Below, piece after piece: positions 57,548-64,000 of a stretch of 64,000 nucleotides of DNA. Each line of letters begins with the position of its first letter. Positions within the stretch are counted from its first letter, which is position 1. The notes beneath the pieces were generated by a model, which was given only the letters and a program-made list of their open reading frames with translations, ran no database searches and was not told the origin of the DNA. The translations under genes were made by a program, and so were the position numbers. The DNA is from Brachybacterium halotolerans (GTDB taxonomy: Bacteria > Actinomycetota > Actinomycetes > Actinomycetales > Dermabacteraceae), in assembly GCF_016623465.1 (NCBI RefSeq), contig NZ_JAEDAJ010000002.1, positions 12,093-76,092 on the forward strand, in the 5' to 3' direction.

Positions 57548-58309
57548 ATGTCCCGGCTTCCCACTCCGATCCCGCGTCCCGACGACCACACCGACGCGCC
57601 GCCGGACTCCAGCCGCTTCCAACGCCTGGACGGCGCCGCGGTGCGGCGCTCGGCGCAGTCGCTGCAGCAGCGCATCAATTCCCGCTTCCCCGATCGCACG
57701 CTCTGGGAGGTGTGTGGCGAAGTGGTGGGGATCGTGGACGAGATCAACGCGGGATCCGGGATCAGCAGGCGCCGCGTGCGCGCGGCTCGCGTCCTCTCGC
57801 GCCTGGGCATGCTGCTGATCGCGATCTCCCTGGGCGGCGCGGTGGCGCTGGCGATCGCCCAGGTCGTCTCCTCCCCCGGTGCCGTAGGACCGCTCGACCT
57901 GCTGCCGCTGATCGAGACGATCATCAACGACCTGGTGTTCGGTGGCATCGCCGTGTTCTTCCTCTTCTCGCTGCCCGAGCGGATGGAGCGGGCGCGCGTG
58001 CTGAGGATCCTGCATCGCCTGCGCTCCCTCGCGCACGTGATCGACATGCACCAGCTCACCAAGGTCCCCGAGCGCCTCGAACGCGCCACCCGGGAGGAGG
58101 GCGGCATGGATCTGGACCGGGCCGACCTCACCCGGTACCTCGACTTCTCCACCGAGATGCTGTCGCTGGTGGGCAAGAGCGCCGCGCTGTTCGCCGAGGA
58201 CACGACGGACGGGGACGTACTGGATGCGGTCCAGGGCATCGAGACCCTCACCTCGGACATGGCTCGGAAGGTCTGGCAGAAGATCGGGATCATCCAGCAG
58301 CAGTCCTGA
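57548..58309 (+). CDS. two-helix membrane protein, unknown
   Basis: 253 residues. A polar head with a helical, Arg-rich stretch, then two membrane helices (about residues 88-110, MLLIAISLGGAVALAIAQVV, and 122-145, NDLVFGGIAVFFLFSLPE) joined by a short loop, and a cytoplasmic C-terminal helical domain. No known motif. Start at 57548 is supported by the leaderless box; an in-frame ATG at 57431 would add an Arg-rich, poorly conserved-looking extension. Confidence 0.7.
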   Translation: MSRLPTPIPRPDDHTDAPPDSSRFQRLDGAAVRRSAQSLQQRINSRFPDRTLWEVCGEVVGIVDEINAGSGISRRRVRAARVLSRLGMLLIAISLGGAVALAIAQVVSSPGAVGPLDLLPLIETIINDLVFGGIAVFFLFSLPERMERARVLRILHRLRSLAHVIDMHQLTKVPERLERATREEGGMDLDRADLTRYLDFSTEMLSLVGKSAALFAEDTTDGDVLDAVQGIETLTSDMARKVWQKIGIIQQQS

Positions 58310-58386
58310 AAGACGGCGGCAGTGCTGACGGACGGCAACGGTCCTGACGGGAGGGTCGGCACGCCCCGATCGTCGGGGGCCGGGCC

Positions 58387-58392
58387 TACTGT
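58387..58392 (+). promoter_or_regulatory. -10 box of leaderless DinB-like gene
   Basis: TACTGT ends 7 bases before the ATG at 58400. Confidence 0.5.
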
Positions 58393-58399
58393 GCCGGGC

Positions 58400-59116
58400 A
58401 TGAGGCGATTCATGGATGAGGACCTGCGCGGCGCCGAGTTCCGCGAATGCGACCTGACCGGCGCGCGGCTCGTGGGCGTGCTCCTGGAGGACGCCGTCAT
58501 CGAGGGCCAGGTGACGAACCTGGTCGTGAACGGAGTCGAGGTCATGGAGTACGTCGATGCCGCGCTCGACCGCCGGCATCCGGTGCGTCGACTGCTCCGC
58601 TCCGATGACGTGCACGATCTGCGCCGCGCGGCGCGCGAGCTGCACGAGCAGTGGGGGGCGACGGCGCAGCGCCTGCGACGCTCGCCCGGCCTCGAGCATC
58701 GCAGCGTCCACGACGAGTGGTCGGCCCTGCAGACCCTGCGCCACCTGGTGTTCGTGCACGACTCATGGTTCCGTCGCTGCTGCCTCGGATCCGACGCCCC
58801 CTTCACCCCGCTGGGGCTGGGGATCGACGGGATCGTCGCGGAGGAACAGGGTCTCGACCCCGCGGCGGATCCCACGCTCGAGGACGTGCTCGCGATCAGG
58901 GCCGAGCAGACCGCCGAGCTCGAGGACTGGCTGGGCGAGGTCGGCGCGGAGCAGCTCGGACAGCCTGCGCCGATCCCCGACAACGACCTGTGGCCGCCCT
59001 ATGCCCGGGGCCGCTCGGTGCGGCAGTGCCTGGGCACCGTGCTGCGCGAGACCTTCGAGCATCACGGGTTCTGCGTGCGCGATCTCGATCTGATCGAGCA
59101 GCCCGCCGCAGACTGA
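58400..59116 (+). CDS. DinB-like protein with pentapeptide-repeat head
   Basis: 238 residues. Residues about 8-32 (LRGAEFRECDLTGARLVGVL) follow the A(D/N)LxX pentapeptide pattern for a few turns. From about 60 on it is a four-helix DinB/mycothiol-dependent maleylpyruvate isomerase-type domain with WSALQTLRHLVFVHDSWFRR and a C-terminal histidine-bearing helix (LRETFEHHGFCVRDL), which supply the metal ligands in this family. Enzymes of this group use mycothiol or bacillithiol. The combination is unusual. Function unknown. Confidence 0.8.
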   Translation: MRRFMDEDLRGAEFRECDLTGARLVGVLLEDAVIEGQVTNLVVNGVEVMEYVDAALDRRHPVRRLLRSDDVHDLRRAARELHEQWGATAQRLRRSPGLEHRSVHDEWSALQTLRHLVFVHDSWFRRCCLGSDAPFTPLGLGIDGIVAEEQGLDPAADPTLEDVLAIRAEQTAELEDWLGEVGAEQLGQPAPIPDNDLWPPYARGRSVRQCLGTVLRETFEHHGFCVRDLDLIEQPAAD

Positions 59117-59168
59117 GCCCCGCACACCGGATATCTCCCCGCCCGGCGCGCCGCCTTCGTCTCCGGCG

Positions 59169-59174
59169 TACTCT
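59169..59174 (+). promoter_or_regulatory. -10 box of the small ORF upstream of the acetyltransferase
   Basis: TACTCT ends 7 bases before the ATG at 59182. Confidence 0.5.
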
Positions 59175-59181
59175 CCCCGGC

Positions 59182-59259
59182 ATGGACAGGGCCACGGGGC
59201 GGCTGACCGCAGCTGCGGGCACCGAACGCGCGGACGTTCCCGCCGGGTCGAAGGAGTGA
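59182..59259 (+). CDS. 25-residue leaderless small ORF before the acetyltransferase
   Basis: ATG at 59182 (7 bases after TACTCT) encodes MDRATGRLTAAAGTERADVP and five more residues, ending TGA at 59257-59259. Its stop overlaps the acetyltransferase Shine-Dalgarno (AAGGAGTGA). Translation of this ORF would deliver ribosomes to the next start. No homology recognised; may be only a translation-coupling element. Confidence 0.5.
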   Translation: MDRATGRLTAAAGTERADVPAGSKE

Positions 59260-59266
59260 GGCGACG

Positions 59267-59857
59267 ATGGAACCCGAGCGCGCCTATGACGTCCGGCCGC
59301 TGACGCCCGGGACGTGGCCCGCGTTCGAGGCCCTCGTGGACCGGCACCACGGGATCTTCGGCGGCTGCTGGTGCACGCACTTCCACAAGGGCTGCTCCGC
59401 ATGCGATCTGAGCCTCGAGGACGGTCGGGCGATCAAGCGGGACCTCGTCGAGAAGGGCGTCGCGCACGCCGCCCTGGTGATGGACGGCGAGGAGGCCATC
59501 GCGTGGGCCGAGTTCGGGACCGCCGAGGAGCTGCCGAACATCCACCACCGCAAGGAGTACGAGGCCACCCAGGAGGTGGTCCCGGACTTCCGGATCACGT
59601 GCGTCTTCGTCGACCGTCGGCACCGGCGCCACGGGCTGACCGAGCAGGCGATCACAGGCGCTCTCGACCTGATCGCGCAGGCCGGCGGAGGACGCGTCGA
59701 GAGCTATCCGCACGACCTCACGCAGCAGACGAAGAAGATGTCCTCCTCGTTCCTCTACAACGGCACCCGCCGTCTCTACGAACGGCTCGGCTTCGTCTAC
59801 GACCGGCCCAAGGGACTGAAGAACTGCGTCATGCACACGATCGTCGCCCCCTCGTGA
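59267..59857 (+). CDS. GNAT-family acetyltransferase with cysteine-rich head
   Basis: 196 residues. GNAT core: ITCVFVDRRHRRHGLTEQAITGALDLI (acetyl-CoA loop R/HxxxG) and C-terminal YNGTRRLYERLGFVYDRPKGL. A cysteine/histidine cluster GGCWCTHFHKGCSACDL near residues 28-46 resembles a metal-binding site and is characteristic of one actinobacterial group. Substrate unknown. AAGGAG 10 bases upstream of the ATG. Confidence 0.8.
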   Translation: MEPERAYDVRPLTPGTWPAFEALVDRHHGIFGGCWCTHFHKGCSACDLSLEDGRAIKRDLVEKGVAHAALVMDGEEAIAWAEFGTAEELPNIHHRKEYEATQEVVPDFRITCVFVDRRHRRHGLTEQAITGALDLIAQAGGGRVESYPHDLTQQTKKMSSSFLYNGTRRLYERLGFVYDRPKGLKNCVMHTIVAPS

Positions 59858-59971
59858 ACGGCAGCGTCACGGACAGCAGCACCGCGCACACGTGAACCCG
59901 ACCTGATCCTTTCGCGCAGAGGAGCGCGGGGAAGACCGTGGCCCTCCCGGCGCGCTCCCGCACGGATGCGG

Positions 59972-59977
59972 TATACA
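59972..59977 (+). promoter_or_regulatory. -10 box of the prp operon
   Basis: TATACA 33 bases before the prpD start; good -10, no clear -35. Region 59858-59970 shows no other site I can identify. Confidence 0.35.
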
Positions 59978-60010
59978 CGGAGACGCCCCGCGACGATCCG
60001 AGAGGACCCC

Positions 60011-61528
60011 ATGCACGACATCGACGTCCGCGTCCACCGCTCCGAGGAGAACCTGCCGCGCGAGGAGCAGCTGGCCTGGCAGATGGCGCAGGTCGCCGTC
60101 GACCCCGTGGCCGTCGGCCCCGAGGTCGCGGAGATGATCATCAACCGGGTCATCGACAACGCCGCGGTCGCCCTCGCGTCCCTGCGCCGCTCCCCCGTGG
60201 TCTCCGCGCGTGCGCAGGCACTCAGCCACCCGGTCTCCCGCGGAGGATCCGGCGCCGGCGTGTTCGGCACCGATGAGCGCACCTCCCCGGAGTGGGCGAC
60301 CTGGGCCAACGGCGTCGCGGTGCGCGAGCTCGACTTCCACGACACCTTCCTGGCCGCCGAGTACTCCCATCCCGGCGACAACATCCCGCCGGTCCTCGCG
60401 GTCGCCGAGCACACGGGCGCCACCGGCGCGGACCTGATCCGCGGAATCGCCACCGGCTACGAGCTGCAGGTCGACCTCGCCCGGGCCATCAGCCTGCACG
60501 CCCACAAGATCGACCACGTGGCGCACCTGGGGCCGTCGGCCGCGGCCGGTATCGGCACGCTGCTCGGCCTCGACGCGGAGACGATCTTCCAGGCCATCAG
60601 CCAGGCCCTGCACACCACCACCGCCACGCGCCAGTCGCGCAAGGGAGAGATCTCGACGTGGAAGGCGCACGCCCCCGCCTTCGCCGGGAAGATGGCCGTA
60701 GAGGCCGTTGATCGCGCTATGCGCGGGCAGACCTCCCCCGTCCCGATCTACGAGGGCGATGACGGCGTGATCGCCTGGCTGCTCGACGGCCCAGATGCCC
60801 GCTACACCGTCTCCCTCCCCGACCCCGGCGAGCCCAAGCGCGCGATCCTCGACACCTTCACCAAGGAGCACTCGGCCGAGTACCAGGCGCAGGCCTGGAT
60901 CGACCTGGCGCGCCGACTGCACGAGACGCATCCGGAGGTCACGGACCCCGAGCAGGTCGACTCGATCCTCATCCGCACCTCCCACCACACCCACTTCGTG
61001 ATCGGCTCGGGGGCGAACGATCCGCAGAAGTACGACCCGCGCGCCTCCCGCGAGACGCTCGACCACTCGATCCCGTTCATCTTCGCCGTGGCCCTGCAGG
61101 ACGGTGCTTGGCACCACGTCGACTCCTACGCCCCCGAGCGCGCCGGTCGGCCCGACACCGTCGCCCTGTGGCGGAAGGTCACCACGACCGAGGATCCCGA
61201 ATGGACGCGCCGCTACCACTCGCTGGACCTCGCCGAGAAGGCCTTCGGCGGCGCCGTCGAGATCACCCTGCGCGACGGCACCGTGATCCGGGACGAGATC
61301 GCCGTGGCCGACGCGCACCCGCAGGGCGCCCGTCCCTTCGTGCGCGAGCAGTACGTCCAGAAATTCCGCTCGCTCGCCGAGGGCGTGGTCGAGGACGCCG
61401 AGGCCGATCGCTTCCTGCAGGCCGTCGAGAGTCTTCCCGAGCTCCCGGCGGGGCAGCTGCACCGGCTCTCCCTGCGTGCGTCCGAGGGCGTCATCGATCC
61501 CACGGCGGCTCCCACCGGCCTGTTCTGA
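60011..61528 (+). CDS. prpD: 2-methylcitrate dehydratase
   Basis: Converts 2-methylcitrate to 2-methylaconitate in propionyl-CoA breakdown. 505 residues, MmgE/PrpD family: start [40 protein letters not shown] segment (active-site region), [22 protein letters not shown] and [17 protein letters not shown]. First of prpD-prpB-prpC. Start at 60011 with GAGAGG upstream; an ATG at 59966 is not preferred. Confidence 0.95.
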   Translation: MHDIDVRVHRSEENLPREEQLAWQMAQVAVDPVAVGPEVAEMIINRVIDNAAVALASLRRSPVVSARAQALSHPVSRGGSGAGVFGTDERTSPEWATWANGVAVRELDFHDTFLAAEYSHPGDNIPPVLAVAEHTGATGADLIRGIATGYELQVDLARAISLHAHKIDHVAHLGPSAAAGIGTLLGLDAETIFQAISQALHTTTATRQSRKGEISTWKAHAPAFAGKMAVEAVDRAMRGQTSPVPIYEGDDGVIAWLLDGPDARYTVSLPDPGEPKRAILDTFTKEHSAEYQAQAWIDLARRLHETHPEVTDPEQVDSILIRTSHHTHFVIGSGANDPQKYDPRASRETLDHSIPFIFAVALQDGAWHHVDSYAPERAGRPDTVALWRKVTTTEDPEWTRRYHSLDLAEKAFGGAVEITLRDGTVIRDEIAVADAHPQGARPFVREQYVQKFRSLAEGVVEDAEADRFLQAVESLPELPAGQLHRLSLRASEGVIDPTAAPTGLF

Positions 61529-61555
61529 CCCCGGTTCCTGGAAGGACGAGCTTCG

Positions 61556-62584
61556 ATGCTGAACTCCACGACCACCCCGTCGGCCAAGCGCCGCGCCCTG
61601 CGCGCGCTGCTGCGCCCGGGCGCCGCCGCCCCGTTCCCCGGCGCCTTCACGCCGCTGTCCACCCGCCTCATCGAGGAGCAGGGCTTCCCGGGGGTGTACA
61701 TCTCCGGCGCGGTGCTCGCGAACGAGCTGGGGCTGCCGGACATCGGCCTGACCACGCTCACCGAGGTCGCCGCCCGCGGCGCCCAGATCGCCCGCACCAC
61801 CGACCTGCCGTGCCTCATCGACGCGGACACCGGCTTCGGCGAGCCCATGAACGTGGCCCGCACGATCCAGGAGCTCGAGGACGCGGGTCTGGCGGGCTGC
61901 CACATCGAGGACCAGGTCAACCCCAAGCGCTGCGGCCACCTCGAGGGCAAGGCCACCGTGGACACCGCGACCGCCGTGCAGAGGATCCGCGCCGCGGTCG
62001 ACGCCCGACGCGATCCGGACTTCCTGGTGATGGCACGCACGGACCTGCGCGCCGGCGCCGGGCTCGACGCCGCGATCGAGCGCATGCGCGCCCTCGTGGA
62101 CGCGGGGGCCGACGCGATCTTCCCCGAGGCGATGGCGGACCTCTCCGAGTTCGAGGCCGTGTGCCGGGCGGTCGACGTGCCCGTGCTGGCCAACATGACG
62201 GAGTTCGGGAAGTCCCCGCTGTACTCCAGGGAGCAGCTCGCGCAGACCGGCGTCGCGCTGGTCATCTACCCGGTGACGCTGCTGCGCACCGCGATGGGCG
62301 AGATCGAGCGCGTCCTGCAGACCATCCGCGTCGAAGGGTCCCAGGCGTCCCACGTCGACGAGATGCTCACCCGAGCGCGGCTCTACGACCTCGTGGACTA
62401 CGAGTCCTTCAGCAGCTTCGACGCCGGCATCTTCGATTTCGAGGTCCCCGGCCGGGCCGGGACCGACAGCGCGGGGGCCGCAGACGGCACAGGCGCCGCG
62501 GACAGCGCACGCACCGCAGACAGCGCCCACAGAAGCAGCACCAGCGGAACCGTGAGCACGGACGAGCAGAGGAGCGAGTCATGA
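61556..62584 (+). CDS. prpB: methylisocitrate lyase
   Basis: Splits 2-methylisocitrate to pyruvate and succinate. 342 residues. TIM barrel of the isocitrate-lyase/PEP-mutase family: PGAFTPLSTRLIEEQGFPGVYISG, LIDADTGFGEP (metal-binding Asp), and the catalytic cysteine in QVNPKRCGHLEGK. The last 40 residues (Ala/Ser/Thr/Asp-rich) are a low-complexity extension beyond the usual length of about 300. GGAAGGA 10 bases before the ATG. The stop overlaps prpC (ATGA). Confidence 0.95.
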   Translation: MLNSTTTPSAKRRALRALLRPGAAAPFPGAFTPLSTRLIEEQGFPGVYISGAVLANELGLPDIGLTTLTEVAARGAQIARTTDLPCLIDADTGFGEPMNVARTIQELEDAGLAGCHIEDQVNPKRCGHLEGKATVDTATAVQRIRAAVDARRDPDFLVMARTDLRAGAGLDAAIERMRALVDAGADAIFPEAMADLSEFEAVCRAVDVPVLANMTEFGKSPLYSREQLAQTGVALVIYPVTLLRTAMGEIERVLQTIRVEGSQASHVDEMLTRARLYDLVDYESFSSFDAGIFDFEVPGRAGTDSAGAADGTGAADSARTADSAHRSSTSGTVSTDEQRSES

Positions 62585-63774
62585 GCCCGAGCAGCCAGAG
62601 CGACCCCGCCGAGAACCCGTCGGAGGGCCCGGAGATCCACCGCGGGCTCGCGGGCGTGGTCACCGACGTCACCGCGATCTCGAAGGTCAACCCCGAGACC
62701 AACTCCCTGCTCTACCGCGGCTATCCGGTGCCGCAGCTCGCCGCGACCCAGCCCTTCGAGGCCGTCGCCCATCTGCTGTGGACGGGCGAGCTGCCCACGG
62801 AGGCGGAGATCGCGGAGGACCGCGCTCACGAGCGCTCCCACCGCGCGCTCGCGCCCGAGGTGAAGGCGGCGCTGGACTCCCTGCCCAGCACCTGCCATCC
62901 GATGGACTCCGTGCGCACCGCCGTCTCGGTGCTGGGCGGTCTGGATCCCGCCGCGCAGGACGACTCGCCCGCCGCGGAGCTCGAGAAGGCCCGGCAGCTG
63001 CTCGCGCAGCTTCCCGCCGTCATCGCCTACGAGCAGCGGCGGCGGCGCGCCGGAGGGCCCACCGAGCCGATCGCCCCGCGCGAGGACCTCGACTACTCCC
63101 AGAACTTCCTGTGGATGACCTTCGGGGAGGAGGCGGCGCCCGAGGTCGTCGATGCCTTCCGCGTCTCGATGGTGCTCTACGCCGAGCACTCCTTCAACGC
63201 CTCGACCTTCACCGCGCGCGTGATCACCTCGACGCTGTCCGACCTGCATTCGGCGGTCGTGGGCGCGATCGGCGCCCTCAAGGGTCCCCTGCACGGCGGC
63301 GCCAACGAGGCGGTCATGCACACCTTCGAGGAGATCGGGATCCGCCCCGAGGAGTCCGAGTCCGCAGCGAAGGACCGCGCGAAGGCCTGGATGGACGACG
63401 CCCTCGCGCAGAAGAAGAAGGTCATGGGCTTCGGTCACCGCGTCTACAAGAACGGCGATTCGCGCGTGCCCACCATGAAGCAGGCGCTCGACGCGATGAT
63501 CGACCACGTGGGCCGCCCGGAGATCCTCGGCCTCTACAACGGGCTCGAGCAGTCGATGGACGAGGCGAAGTCCATCAAGCCCAACCTGGACTACCCCGCC
63601 GGCCCGACGTACCACCTGATGGGCTTCGACACCGAGATGTTCACGCCGCTGTTCATCGCCTCGCGGATCACCGGGTGGACCGCGCACATCATGGAGCAGC
63701 GGGCCGCGAACGCCCTGATCCGCCCGCTCTCGGAGTACGTCGGCCCCGAGGAGAGGCCGGTCCCGGGTGCGTGA
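62581..63774 (+). CDS. prpC: 2-methylcitrate synthase
   Basis: Condenses propionyl-CoA and oxaloacetate. 397 residues, citrate synthase fold: RGLAGVVTDVTAISKVNP at the start (methylcitrate synthase type), EHSFNASTFTAR (active-site His), GALKGPLHGGANEAV (His), GFGHRVYKNGD (His region) and the C-terminal SRITGWTAHIMEQ. Lacks the regulatory N-domain of type-II citrate synthase. Overlaps both prpB and the next gene, completing a compact propionate operon. Confidence 0.96.
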   Translation: MSPSSQSDPAENPSEGPEIHRGLAGVVTDVTAISKVNPETNSLLYRGYPVPQLAATQPFEAVAHLLWTGELPTEAEIAEDRAHERSHRALAPEVKAALDSLPSTCHPMDSVRTAVSVLGGLDPAAQDDSPAAELEKARQLLAQLPAVIAYEQRRRRAGGPTEPIAPREDLDYSQNFLWMTFGEEAAPEVVDAFRVSMVLYAEHSFNASTFTARVITSTLSDLHSAVVGAIGALKGPLHGGANEAVMHTFEEIGIRPEESESAAKDRAKAWMDDALAQKKKVMGFGHRVYKNGDSRVPTMKQALDAMIDHVGRPEILGLYNGLEQSMDEAKSIKPNLDYPAGPTYHLMGFDTEMFTPLFIASRITGWTAHIMEQRAANALIRPLSEYVGPEERPVPGA

Positions 63775-64000
63775 TGCCCGCCGCGGGTCCTCGTCCGCGG
63801 CGCCCGAGCGCTTCCGGCGGGAGCTGCGCATCCGGATCCTCGGCGCAGGCGTCGCAGGGACAGCGGCGGCGGCCCTCCTCGCGGCCGCCGGCCACGAGGT
63901 CGAGCTGATCGACGAGGACTTCGCGCCGCCGGCGCTGGGGACCTCCCTCGCCCTGTTCCCGCCGGCCCAGCGGGTGCTCGCGCGGATCGGCGTCCTCGAC
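63767..64000 (+). CDS. FAD/NAD-binding oxidoreductase, 5' part only
   Basis: GTG at 63767 overlaps the prpC end by 8 bases. After about 20 residues comes the dinucleotide-binding motif RIRILGAGVAGTAAAALLAA with the acidic strand end GHEVELIDED, typical of FAD-dependent monooxygenases. The frame runs on beyond the window edge, so domain assignment stops here. Same direction and overlap suggest it follows the prp operon. Confidence 0.7.
   Translation, partial: MRDARRGSSSAAPERFRRELRIRILGAGVAGTAAAALLAAAGHEVELIDEDFAPPALGTSLALFPPAQRVLARIGVLD

Noticed and set aside
59867..62530. 887-codon minus-strand frame opposite prpD/prpB
   Set aside because: Antisense shadow; prpD and prpB motifs are clear on the plus strand.

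Overview
The window is about 70% G+C chromosomal DNA from a high-GC actinobacterium. The dnaK-grpE-dnaJ-hspR operon with HspR-type (HAIR) operators, the clpB operator of the same kind, the many leaderless genes and the two ATP-grasp ligases resembling D-amino-acid-bridge enzymes suggest a member of the Micrococcales close to Brachybacterium/Dermabacteraceae. The genus is an inference, not a proof. Most of the window is ordinary core metabolism and information processing, densely packed with many ATGA/GTGA overlaps.

Layout. 0.1-9.3 kb: acetyl-CoA synthetase, a CopG-like/VOC pair, two tandem XRE-domain paralogues of unknown role, L-serine dehydratase coupled to a DEAD-box helicase, and panD. 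9.3-16.4 kb: an AEC permease, leuS behind an apparent leucine attenuator, an MHS-family permease, and a WXG-like protein. 16.4-29.7 kb: clpB with an HspR-type operator shared with the divergent prsW side, an S4 RNA-binding protein, amidase, LMW tyrosine phosphatase, two small orphan-type enzymes, yciO, an MFS permease, two class-I glutamine amidotransferase-fold proteins and a frameshifted glycosyltransferase. 29.8-39.9 kb: a MetE-like methyltransferase, the glycine cleavage genes gcvT-gcvH-gcvP, acetyltransferase, aldo/keto reductase, sirtuin, and cysK-cysE. 40.1-50.0 kb: a TPM-domain protein, trpS, the tandem ATP-grasp pair, a PEBP protein and a glycosyltransferase/VTT-membrane protein/glycosyltransferase envelope cluster. 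50.1-54.7 kb: the heat-shock operon. 54.9-57.4 kb: a visibly AT-richer insertion carrying one 659-residue zinc-ribbon protein of unknown function. 57.5-64 kb: a membrane protein, a DinB-like protein, an acetyltransferase with a small upstream ORF, and the methylcitrate cycle genes prpD-prpB-prpC, then a truncated FAD enzyme at the window end.

The most interesting points are: (1) a leaderless 8-codon peptide with three consecutive leucine codons, followed by an 11-bp stem and an intrinsic terminator in front of leuS; (2) the low-GC orphan gene beside dnaK; (3) two adjacent ATP-grasp ligases that could build a two-residue peptidoglycan bridge; (4) a very consistent leaderless layout, with a TANNNT box 5-7 bases before the start codon at about 15 genes; (5) a glycosyltransferase broken at a C8 tract. 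No rRNA, tRNA, CRISPR array or complete insertion sequence was seen.
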